From a bacterium (GTDB lineage: Bacteria > Pseudomonadota > Gammaproteobacteria > Burkholderiales > Methylophilaceae), in the NCBI GenBank assembly GCA_027310505.1, contig DAIDAS010000446.1:1-5397 (forward strand): a DNA stretch of 5,397 bases, in the 5' to 3' direction. The notes beneath the pieces were generated by a model. That model ran no database searches. It was not told the DNA's origin and saw only the letters and a program-made list of their open reading frames with translations. Every line of letters starts with the position of its first letter. The stretch's first letter is position 1. A program made the translations under genes and the position numbers. Shown here piece by piece: positions 1 to 5,237 of the stretch.

Positions 1-1546
1 GCCAATACAAGACCAGACCGGCAGGGAAGAAGAAGAAGAATACACTGAACATCACCGGCATGATCATCATAACCTTGGCCTGGATGGGATCGGGAGGCGT
101 CGGGTTGAGTCGGGTCTGGATAATCATGGTGATGCCCATGAGTACCGGCAGCACGTAATATGGGTCGGCTGCGGAAAGGTCATGAATCCACAATGCAAAC
201 GGCGCGTGGCGCATCTCCACACTACCTAGCAGAACCCAGTACAGCGAAATAAATACCGGAATCTGGATCAGGATGGGCAAGCAGCCGCCCATAGGGTTGA
301 TCTTTTCGGTCTTGTACAGCTCCATCATCGCCTGATGCAACTTCTGGCGGTCGTCGCCGAATTTTTCCTTCAAGTGCTGCAGGCGCGGGGCCAATTCCCG
401 CATGTGCGCCATCGAACGGTAGCTGGCCGCAGAAAGTGGGTAAAAAACAAGCTTGAGCATCACTGTCAGCAAAATGATGGCAACGCCCCAGTTCTGCACC
501 AGCTTCTGAATATTGGAAAGCACCCAGAACAAGGGCGTTGCAATAATCGTCAGCCAGCCGTAATCGACGGTATATTCAAGACCAGGGGCAACCGCCGTGA
601 GATGGGTCTGCTCCTGCGGACCCGCGTAAAGCTGGGCACTGGTAGTGATAGTGGCACCCGGGGCAACACTGCCAAGCGCACTTACGCTTCCCATGGAATA
701 AGTTTTGTCCGACAGGTGCTTGGTATAGTACTCACGCACCATACCTGCCTTGGGAATCCAGGCACTCACAAAATAGTGTTGCACAAGTCCGACCCAGCCA
801 TCAGTGGCATTTTTGGACAAATTGGTCTTGGCCATGTCCGAAAAACTGACTTTCTTATATTTGTCAGCCTCGGTGAAATAGGCCGCACCGGTAAAGGTCG
901 GCATCATTTTCGTCCCCTGGCTGGATTCGCTGTCATGCACAATCTGGTAATACACGGAAGGCTCAAGCACTACGCTACCGCCGTTATGAATTTCGTAAGT
1001 CAGATCGGCAACATAACTGCCGCGATGGAACGTGTAGACCTTATCTACATGCACACCTTTGCCATCATTCCAGCTCAGACGCACTTCCAGCTTGTCCTGA
1101 CCGTTCTGCAAGCTGTAATCGCCAGGCTTGGCCTGGAACGCCACTTTGTGCGAAGGCAGACCGTTGCCGATGAGCCCGGATTGCGCCACGTAAACCGCAG
1201 GCAGCGCACGGTCATTGAACAACACAAAATTCTTGGAAACATCACTGCTATCGCGATGCTTGATTAATTCCAGCCTGCGGATATCGCCGCCCGTGGTATC
1301 GATGTCGGCCTCGACAAGATCGGTGCGAACATGGATGCGCGTGCCCTGCTGCAGGGAAAAACCACCTTCCTGCAATGTCGCCGGCTGAGTAGCCGCAGGC
1401 TGCGGAACGCCCGGCTCGCCGGCTGTCGTCGTATGCGTAGCGGCTTGTTGTGATGTCGGCGGGGTATGGTCGCGCTGCCATGCCTCCCACAACATCATGA
1501 TGGAAAATGAAAAAATGACGAACAGGATTAAACGCTTGGTGTCCAT
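1..1546 (-). CDS. yidC: YidC membrane protein insertase, 3'-truncated by window edge
   Basis: YidC inserts and folds inner-membrane proteins, alone or with SecYEG. This frame is missing only its C-terminal end: 515 codons are open without a stop, against about 550 for proteobacterial YidC. The ATG at 1546 gives MDTKRLILF, the usual betaproteobacterial N-terminus. A first membrane segment spans about residues 5-20. A proline/threonine/alanine-rich linker (about 28-60) leads to the large periplasmic P1 domain (about 65-320). The insertase core follows: TM2 about 353-372, a cytoplasmic helical hairpin about 376-418, TM3 about 422-441, TM4 about 463-478 and TM5 from about 492. The block MRELAP carries Arg383, which aligns with the hydrophilic-groove arginine (Arg366) of E. 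coli YidC. The stretches NPMGGCLPILIQIP and APFALWIHDLSAADPYY are near-identical to the family. It lies 16 bases after yidD. The Shine-Dalgarno sequence is weak (GAGA before the ATG), so translation may depend on upstream genes. Identity is very secure. Confidence 0.97.
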   Translation of the reverse strand, partial: MDTKRLILFVIFSFSIMMLWEAWQRDHTPPTSQQAATHTTTAGEPGVPQPAATQPATLQEGGFSLQQGTRIHVRTDLVEADIDTTGGDIRRLELIKHRDSSDVSKNFVLFNDRALPAVYVAQSGLIGNGLPSHKVAFQAKPGDYSLQNGQDKLEVRLSWNDGKGVHVDKVYTFHRGSYVADLTYEIHNGGSVVLEPSVYYQIVHDSESSQGTKMMPTFTGAAYFTEADKYKKVSFSDMAKTNLSKNATDGWVGLVQHYFVSAWIPKAGMVREYYTKHLSDKTYSMGSVSALGSVAPGATITTSAQLYAGPQEQTHLTAVAPGLEYTVDYGWLTIIATPLFWVLSNIQKLVQNWGVAIILLTVMLKLVFYPLSAASYRSMAHMRELAPRLQHLKEKFGDDRQKLHQAMMELYKTEKINPMGGCLPILIQIPVFISLYWVLLGSVEMRHAPFALWIHDLSAADPYYVLPVLMGITMIIQTRLNPTPPDPIQAKVMMIMPVMFSVFFFFFPAGLVLYW

Positions 1547-1562
1547 ATGGTTCTCGGTGAAT

Positions 1563-1772
1563 CTACGGAATAGGATCGTGGCCGCCAGGATGCCACGGGT
1601 GGCAGCGTAACAGGCGCCGCGTCATTAGCCAACTCCCACGCAATGCACCGTATTTGTGCAAGGCCTGGCAAGCATAATGCGAACAGGTTGGGCTGAAGCG
1701 GCAACTGTTGCCGATCCATGGGCTCAGCAGATATTGATAGCCTTTGATCAGCCAAATCAAAATACGGGCCAT
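1563..1772 (-). CDS. yidD: YidD, membrane protein insertion efficiency factor
   Basis: This small protein (69 residues) belongs to the YidD family (formerly DUF37, 'haemolytic' domain). The family is thought to sit at the inner face of the cytoplasmic membrane and assist YidC-dependent insertion; its exact mechanism is not settled. The N-terminal 20 residues form an amphipathic, mostly hydrophobic helix (ILIWLIKGYQYLLSPWIG). The family signature CRFSPTCSHYA is at 24-34, and the second signature RRLLRCHPWHPGGHDPIP is at 52-69. Cysteines are at 24, 30, 35 and 57. The length is within the family's usual 70-90 residues, with almost no tail beyond the second signature. The ATG lies 6 bases after the rnpA stop, so translational coupling is likely; a GGAG sits within the end of rnpA, somewhat far upstream. 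The order rnpA-yidD-yidC is the standard one. Confidence 0.95.
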   Translation of the reverse strand: MARILIWLIKGYQYLLSPWIGNSCRFSPTCSHYACQALHKYGALRGSWLMTRRLLRCHPWHPGGHDPIP

Positions 1773-1778
1773 GGTGGA

Positions 1779-2135
1779 TTAAGCCCTGCTCCGATTGCGA
1801 AGTTTATCCAGCAACAGCGCAAGCTCGGACTGAACCGCCGTGAAATCGACGTGAGAATAAGCCTTGAGTGGCCGGATCAGGATATCTACCGCACCCAGAG
1901 TAGTTCGTTCCTGGCGGAACAGCTCACGCAGCGTTCGTTTCATGTAATTACGCTGCACCGCTCGTTTGGCGGTCTTTTTGCCAACGACCAGCCCAAGACG
2001 CGGGTATCCCAGCGAGTTCGGCATGTAGTGAAGCGCCAGCACAGACCCTGAAATGCGTTTGCGGAAATTAAAAACGGATGAAAATTCATCCGTTTTTTTG
2101 AGTTTGTATCGGCCTGAAAAACCGAAGCCGGCCAC
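1779..2135 (-). CDS. rnpA: Ribonuclease P protein component
   Basis: RnpA is the protein subunit of RNase P. It binds the catalytic M1 RNA and helps it recognise and cleave the 5' leaders of precursor tRNAs. The 118-residue frame matches the family length. Visible features are the N-terminal basic/aromatic block with KKTDEFSSVF (13-22), the PRLGLVVGKK strand (45-54), and the RNR signature AVQRNYMKRTLRELFR (59-74), whose basic residues contact the RNA. The start chosen is GTG at 2135. The rpmH stop codon lies in the same frame just upstream, and no other plausible start precedes the conserved region, so this is effectively the only choice. The gap to rpmH is 3 bases and the gap to yidD is 6. 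A strong inverted repeat covers codons 13-22 (see separate entry) and may keep RnpA output well below that of L34. Confidence 0.95.
   Translation of the reverse strand: MAGFGFSGRYKLKKTDEFSSVFNFRKRISGSVLALHYMPNSLGYPRLGLVVGKKTAKRAVQRNYMKRTLRELFRQERTTLGAVDILIRPLKAYSHVDFTAVQSELALLLDKLRNRSRA
2070..2097 (-). terminator. Possible intragenic terminator/attenuator in the 5' end of rnpA
   Basis: This is a perfect 13-bp inverted repeat with a 2-base centre. In RNA it would realistically fold as a 7-bp stem CGGATGA/TCATCCG with a four-base loop, extended by A-U pairs. On the minus strand the stem is followed by TTTTT then AATTT, the form of an intrinsic terminator or attenuator. On the plus strand it is followed by seven T, so it could also stop antisense transcription. 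It lies about 40-70 bases after the rpmH stop and inside rnpA codons 13-22. The symmetry is seen directly; attenuation between abundant L34 and scarce RnpA is inferred. Confidence 0.55.
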
Positions 2136-2138
2136 GCT

Positions 2139-2273
2139 TTATACGGCGAGACGGGCACGACCCTTGGCGCGGCGTGCAGCGATAACGGCACGACCACCAC
2201 GAGTCTTCATGCGCACCAGAAAACCGTGGGTGCGGGCGCGGCGAACCTTGGAAGGTTGGTAAGTGCGTTTCAT
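2139..2273 (-). CDS. rpmH: 50S ribosomal protein L34
   Basis: L34 is a small, very basic protein of the large ribosomal subunit that binds 23S rRNA. The frame encodes 44 residues, the usual bacterial length. It begins MKRTYQPSKVRRARTHGF, has the conserved core MKTRGGRAVIAARRAKGR and ends RARLAV, all diagnostic for the family. The ATG is preceded by a good Shine-Dalgarno GGAGA (plus-strand CTCC at 2281-2284) with about 7 bases of spacing. It is the first gene of the leftward operon, directly behind a strong promoter. The stop TAA is in frame with the GTG start of rnpA, with one codon (AGC) between them. Confidence 0.97.
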   Translation of the reverse strand: MKRTYQPSKVRRARTHGFLVRMKTRGGRAVIAARRAKGRARLAV

Positions 2274-2317
2274 CGAAAATCTCCAATCACTGGGATGGGT
2301 ACAGTAAAAAGGGCGTA

Positions 2318-2347
2318 ATTAAACCCTGTCGTACCGTGTTTTGTCAA
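2318..2347 (-). promoter_or_regulatory. Sigma-70-type promoter of the rpmH operon
   Basis: Reading the minus strand, a perfect -35 TTGACA (2347-2342) is followed after 18 bases by TTTAAT (2323-2318), one mismatch from TATAAT. The predicted start near 2311 would give a leader of about 37 bases carrying the GGAGA ribosome-binding site of rpmH. Strength and position fit a ribosomal-protein promoter. It is assigned from sequence alone. Confidence 0.8.
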
Positions 2348-2378
2348 CTGTATTTTGGCCACTATTTGTGGATTTGGT

Positions 2379-2387
2379 TGTGGATAA
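2379..2387 (-). promoter_or_regulatory. DnaA box, perfect match, between rpmH and dnaA
   Basis: TGTGGATAA is the exact reverse complement of the consensus DnaA box TTATCCACA. A degenerate copy, TGTGGATTT (two mismatches), lies 12 bases to its left at 2367-2375 in the same orientation, roughly one helical turn away. The perfect box falls where the -35 of the putative dnaA promoter would be and about 30 bp upstream of the rpmH -35. It could therefore serve DnaA autoregulation, rpmH control or origin function. Confidence 0.75.
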
Positions 2388-2398
2388 GTTAGGTCAAA

Positions 2399-2452
2399 CC
2401 GGCTAGAATTTGTCCAGCCGGATGTTTTGTTGAACACACGCAGAACATCCGG
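2399..2452 (+). repeat. Overlapping, mutually exclusive inverted repeats in the dnaA leader
   Basis: Repeat A pairs CCGGCT (2399-2404) with AGCCGG (2416-2421) across 11 bases. Repeat B pairs CCGGATGTT (2418-2426) with AACATCCGG (2444-2452) across 17 bases. Both are perfect, and they share bases 2418-2421, so only one can form at a time. Neither is followed by a clean T run, so neither is a clear terminator. B would lie at the 5' end of a transcript started from the TAGAAT element, where it could stabilise the mRNA or act as a regulator. The pairing is seen; the role is inferred. Confidence 0.5.
2404..2409 (+). promoter_or_regulatory. Candidate -10 element of a dnaA promoter
   Basis: TAGAAT is one mismatch from TATAAT and lies in the right direction for dnaA. 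No good -35 hexamer is found 16-18 bases upstream; the perfect DnaA box occupies that place. A start near 2416 would give a dnaA leader of about 108 bases beginning with the stem of an inverted repeat. This is suggestive only. Confidence 0.3.
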
Positions 2453-2523
2453 ATTTATTTTGTCATGCTCGCATAGCTAAAGACAACGGCTACACATCAA
2501 TTTTAGGGTCTTTCTGGTAATCA

Positions 2524-3885
2524 ATGGAATCTTTCTGGCTTACCTGTCTCGGTCGCTTCAAGCAAGAGCTTTCAGCACAGCAATTCAACACCTGGATCAA
2601 ACCGCTGCGCTGCGAAGTACTCGATGGCGGGATACGTTTGCTGGCTCCCAACCGGTTCGTACAACAATGGGTCAAGGATCGTTTCTTAAGCAGGATTGAA
2701 CAGTTGGGGCAGGAGCTATTAGACCGGCCTGTCTCCATTGACTTGGCGTTGATGGAAAATGGCGCAATACCGCCACAGCCGGAAATATCTATAGAGGAAG
2801 CACCCCAGCCCCCCCTCCCGGCTAAAAAACCAGTCAAGGCAAAGACTGGCAAAGCCCCTGAGGATGGCTCCGGCTTGAATCCGGTATTCAATTTCGATAA
2901 TTTCGTTACCGGCAAAGCCAACCAGTTGGCGCGGGCCGCAGCCATCCAGGTCTCAGAGAATCCGGGTACCGCCTATAACCCGTTATTCATCTATGGCGGC
3001 GTGGGACTCGGCAAGACACACTTGATGCAAGCCATCGGTAACCACCTTCAACAACAGCGGCCGGATGCGAAAATTCGCTATCTGCATGCGGAACGCTATG
3101 TTTCAGATGTCGTGAAAGCCTACGAAAACAAGGCATTTGATGATTTCAAGCGAATGTACCACTCGCTGGATCTGCTTCTGATTGACGACATCCAATTCTT
3201 TGCCAAGAAAAGCCGAACCCAGGAAGAATTCTTTTACGCGTTCAATTCACTGATTGAAGCGAAAAAACAGATCGTGATCAGTTGCGATACCTATCCCAAG
3301 GAAATCGCAGACATGGATGAACGCCTGCGCACACGCTTCAGTTGGGGATTAACCGTTGCCATCGAACCTCCTGAACTGGAAATGCGTGTGGCGATCCTGC
3401 TTAAGAAGGCTGAAGCGCAGCGCATCGCGCTGGACGAAGAAGTCGCTTTTTTCGTAGCCAAGCAAATTCGTTCCAGCGTGCGCGAACTGGAAGGCGCACT
3501 TAACCGCATTCTTGCCATGTCCCGCTTTACCGGCCACCCGATTGACCTCGCATTGGCCAAGGAAGCCCTGAAAGACTTGATTGCCGTACGCGGGCGCCAG
3601 GTCACGATTGAAAATATCCAAAAAACAGTAGCTGATTACTACAAGATCAAGGTTGCTGAAATGTATTCCAAAAAACGTTCCCGTAATTTTTCGCGTCCAA
3701 GGCAAATCGCCATGTCTCTGGCGCGGGAACTGACCAATCACAGTTTTCCCGAAATCGGCGAAGCGTTTGGCGGCAGGCACCACACAACGGTAATGCACGC
3801 CTGCGAAGAGATCGAAGGGCTACGCCAGCTTGATCCTAACTTGAGTCGTGATATCGCATTCCTGGTTCAAGTCATACGCGATTGA
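2524..3885 (+). CDS. dnaA: Chromosomal replication initiator protein DnaA
   Basis: DnaA binds DnaA boxes at oriC, forms an ATP-dependent filament, melts the origin and loads the DnaB helicase. All four domains are present in 453 residues (E. coli 467). Domain I (1-78, from MESFWLTCLGRF) mediates self-association and helicase contact. Domain II (about 79-117) is a short proline/lysine-rich linker. Domain III (about 118-355) is the AAA+ ATPase, with Walker A GGVGLGKTH (158-166), Walker B LLLIDD (217-222), the sensor-1 area ISCDTYPKE (252-260), the arginine-finger region DERLRTRFSWG (265-275) and sensor-2 Arg320 in SSVRELEGAL. Domain IV (about 360-453) is the DNA-binding helix-turn-helix, with signature FGGRHHTTVMHA (415-426). 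The ATG at 2524 gives the usual MESFW start. Its Shine-Dalgarno is poor (AGGG at 2505-2508 is 15 bases away), fitting low expression. A DnaA-box-like sequence overlaps the stop codon. No anomalies in the protein are visible. Confidence 0.98.
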   Translation: MESFWLTCLGRFKQELSAQQFNTWIKPLRCEVLDGGIRLLAPNRFVQQWVKDRFLSRIEQLGQELLDRPVSIDLALMENGAIPPQPEISIEEAPQPPLPAKKPVKAKTGKAPEDGSGLNPVFNFDNFVTGKANQLARAAAIQVSENPGTAYNPLFIYGGVGLGKTHLMQAIGNHLQQQRPDAKIRYLHAERYVSDVVKAYENKAFDDFKRMYHSLDLLLIDDIQFFAKKSRTQEEFFYAFNSLIEAKKQIVISCDTYPKEIADMDERLRTRFSWGLTVAIEPPELEMRVAILLKKAEAQRIALDEEVAFFVAKQIRSSVRELEGALNRILAMSRFTGHPIDLALAKEALKDLIAVRGRQVTIENIQKTVADYYKIKVAEMYSKKRSRNFSRPRQIAMSLARELTNHSFPEIGEAFGGRHHTTVMHACEEIEGLRQLDPNLSRDIAFLVQVIRD

Positions 3886-3891
3886 GGATAA
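3883..3891 (-). promoter_or_regulatory. DnaA-box-like site overlapping the dnaA stop codon
   Basis: TGAGGATAA differs from the inverted consensus TGTGGATAA by one base and includes the TGA stop of dnaA. It lies 23 bases from the perfect box at 3906-3914, in the same orientation. Another weaker site, TTCGGATAA (two mismatches), is at 3917-3925. Together they give three same-direction sites within 43 bp. Confidence 0.4.
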
Positions 3892-3905
3892 GGAAGAATA
3901 AAGGC

Positions 3906-3914
3906 TGTGGATAA
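3906..3914 (-). promoter_or_regulatory. DnaA box, perfect match, in the dnaA-dnaN gap
   Basis: TGTGGATAA is the exact reverse complement of TTATCCACA. It lies 20 bases after the dnaA stop, at the left end of the candidate origin, and is flanked on both sides by weaker boxes in the same orientation. Confidence 0.8.
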
Positions 3915-4007
3915 ATTTCGGATAACTCATGATTTGTAGATATTTCCATATTGATCAACAAATCGTACACAACAAAGTTGGTGCAGTTGTATGGGTTGGT
4001 AAAGTAA

Positions 4008-4013
4008 TATAAT
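4008..4013 (+). promoter_or_regulatory. Candidate -10 element for dnaN
   Basis: A perfect TATAAT lies 79 bases before the dnaN start. The nearest -35-like hexamer is TTGTAT at 3987-3992, only 15 bases away, which is short. Because the surrounding DNA is almost all A/T, a chance match or a melting element is equally possible. Confidence 0.3.
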
Positions 4014-4039
4014 TTATTGTATTTAAATAAGAAATAATG

Positions 4040-4048
4040 TTATCCACA
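4040..4048 (+). promoter_or_regulatory. DnaA box, perfect match, near dnaN
   Basis: TTATCCACA is the exact consensus, here in the forward direction. It lies between the A/T stretch at 4001-4038 and the ATTATTA repeats at 4061-4090. This placement is expected for a box that anchors DnaA beside the site of strand opening. Confidence 0.85.
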
Positions 4049-4060
4049 ACACTGGCGTTC

Positions 4061-4090
4061 ATTATTAAATATTATTAGGATTATTTAGTA
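4061..4090 (+). repeat. AT-rich repeats with about 10-bp spacing, possible unwinding element
   Basis: ATTATTA occurs exactly at 4061-4067 and again at 4071-4077, and the variant ATTATTT follows at 4080-4086. The three near-copies are therefore spaced 10 and 9 bases, about one helical turn. They begin 12 bases after the perfect DnaA box, across a short GGCG cluster (4054-4057), and run almost to the dnaN start codon. This resembles the AT-rich repeats of known origin unwinding elements. The dnaN ribosome-binding candidate AGGA (4077-4080) lies within them. Confidence 0.45.
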
Positions 4091-4092
4091 TT

Positions 4093-5196
4093 ATGAATAT
4101 AAAAATAGATCGCGACATTTTCCTCAAACCGCTATCTGCGGTCAGCAGCATTGTCGAAAGACGGCATACACTACCTATCCTGTCCAACCTGTTGCTGGAA
4201 GCAACCCAGAACAAGGTGACTTTGACGGCGACAGATCTGGAAATGCAAATATCGCTTTCGCTGCAAGGCGCACCTGAAGGGGAAGTATCAACCACGGTGT
4301 CTGCGAGAAAGTTGCTGGATATTTGCCGTTCCCTGCCTGAACAGGCAGAGATCACCATGAACATCCAAGACAATCGCATGCAACTCAGGGCGGGAAAAAG
4401 CCGGTTCAACCTGCAAACCCTCCCTGCTGCGGATTATCCCTTGATGGCCAAAGCGTCAGGTGAAACAGGCCTTGTCTTGGAAATAGCGCAAAGAACACTG
4501 AAAAAACTGCTCAAGCAAGTCGAATATGCCATGGCGCAGCAGGATATCCGGTATTATCTGAATGGCCTGCTGTTTGAAGTAAACGGCAATCGCTTGAATG
4601 TCGTCGGCACCGATGGTCATCGGTTATGCTTTACTACAACCGAACTGCCTCAATCCCACGAAAAACAGGAGTTGATCCTGCCGCGCAAGACCGTGCTCGA
4701 GTTGATCAAGTTGCTGGAAGATAGCGATGAAATGGCTTCGATAGAAGTCGGTGCCAATCAGGTTAACTTTTCTTTTTCTGGTATCCGGTTGATTTCAAAG
4801 GTTATTGATGGAAAATTCCCGGATTACACCCGGGTAATCCCTGTTGGACACCAGAACAGTCTGGTTGTGGACCGGCAGACATTACTGCTGGCGATGCAAC
4901 GTGCCTCCATTCTTTCCAATGAAAAATACCGCGGGATTCGTATGGTGCTGGGCAAGGACAGCTTGCGTCTGATCAGTAGCAACAGTGAACAGGAAGAAGC
5001 CGAAGAGGAACTGGAGATCAATTACAGCGGTGATGCGCTGGATATCGGTTTTAACGTGACCTACATGATCGACGTGCTCAATAACGTTGACAGCGATACT
5101 GTCACCTTCTCGTTTGCTGATGCCAATAGTAGCTGTCTGGTGACGGTGCCGAGCGATCCTGATTACAAGTATGTCGTCATGCCAATGCGTATTTGA
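4093..5196 (+). CDS. dnaN: DNA polymerase III subunit beta (sliding clamp)
   Basis: DnaN forms the ring-shaped homodimer that encircles DNA and tethers polymerase III and many other proteins to it. The 367-residue length equals the family norm (E. coli 366), made of three similar clamp domains of about 120 residues each. Visible landmarks are the N-terminal region with RRHTLPILSNLLLEA (23-37), the protein-binding cleft segment GTDGHRL (172-178), FPDYTRVIP (242-250), SNEKYRGIRM (275-284) and the C-terminal YVVMPMRI (360-367), which closes the partner-binding pocket. An acidic run EQEEAEEELE (299-308) lies in domain III. The ATG at 4093 gives the usual M-I-rich start. The only Shine-Dalgarno candidate is AGGA about 12 bases upstream, longer than ideal. 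The gene lies 207 bases after dnaA, across the candidate origin, and 41 bases before gyrB. Confidence 0.98.
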   Translation: MNIKIDRDIFLKPLSAVSSIVERRHTLPILSNLLLEATQNKVTLTATDLEMQISLSLQGAPEGEVSTTVSARKLLDICRSLPEQAEITMNIQDNRMQLRAGKSRFNLQTLPAADYPLMAKASGETGLVLEIAQRTLKKLLKQVEYAMAQQDIRYYLNGLLFEVNGNRLNVVGTDGHRLCFTTTELPQSHEKQELILPRKTVLELIKLLEDSDEMASIEVGANQVNFSFSGIRLISKVIDGKFPDYTRVIPVGHQNSLVVDRQTLLLAMQRASILSNEKYRGIRMVLGKDSLRLISSNSEQEEAEEELEINYSGDALDIGFNVTYMIDVLNNVDSDTVTFSFADANSSCLVTVPSDPDYKYVVMPMRI

Positions 5197-5215
5197 CGAT
5201 TGCCGATTAACCGAA

Positions 5216-5231
5216 TGTTTCACGTGAAACC
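5216..5231 (+). promoter_or_regulatory. parS centromere-like site (ParB binding site)
   Basis: The sequence TGTTTCACGTGAAACC matches the widely conserved chromosomal parS (TGTTTCACGTGAAACA) at 15 of 16 bases. Its inner 14 bases (5217-5230) are a perfect palindrome centred on CACGTG. ParB loads at such sites and, with ParA and SMC, segregates the newly copied origin. A position within a few kilobases of oriC is typical. Here it fills most of the dnaN-gyrB gap and ends 6 bases before the gyrB ATG. Confidence 0.9.
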
Positions 5232-5237
5232 ATAAAA

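Larger units (their letters stand above)
3886..4092. other. Candidate replication origin (oriC), dnaA-dnaN intergenic region
   Basis: This 207-bp gene-free gap holds two perfect DnaA boxes facing opposite ways (3906-3914 and 4040-4048) and weaker boxes at its left end. It has a nearly pure A/T stretch at 4001-4038 (three G/C bases by count) and AT-rich repeats at 4061-4090. Such boxes beside easily melted DNA, next to dnaA, are the standard layout of a bacterial origin. The divergence of the leftward rpmH operon and the rightward dnaA-dnaN-gyrB genes agrees. The rpmH-dnaA gap has one more perfect box, so the functional origin may extend to or lie on that side. No strand-skew calculation was done. 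Confidence 0.65.

Noticed and set aside
335..1267. Long plus-strand open frame (310 codons).
   Set aside because: It lies wholly antisense to yidC, whose translation matches its family along the entire length. The predicted peptide has no recognisable domain.
1804..1812. TTATCCAGC, a DnaA-box-like sequence inside rnpA.
   Set aside because: It has two mismatches in the important right half of the box and lies in coding sequence, with no neighbouring boxes.
1656..2051. Plus-strand frame of 131 codons across yidD and rnpA.
   Set aside because: It is antisense to two well-identified genes and its peptide has no recognisable motif.
2298..2335. Inverted repeat GGTAC/GTACC around the -10 of the rpmH promoter.
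   Set aside because: Only 5 bp pair perfectly, the interior is mismatched, and most of it lies upstream of the predicted transcript start, so chance is likely.
2490..2945. Minus-strand frame of 151 codons over the start of dnaA.
   Set aside because: It is antisense to conserved DnaA domains I-III, its peptide resembles no known family, and no promoter or ribosome-binding site was seen.
3291..3798. Two minus-strand frames inside dnaA.
   Set aside because: They are shadows of the strongly conserved AAA+ and DNA-binding domains of DnaA.
3968..3985. Small hairpin CACAAC/GTTGGTG in the dnaA-dnaN gap.
   Set aside because: It is a six-pair stem with a bulge and a three-base loop, with no T run; too weak to call.
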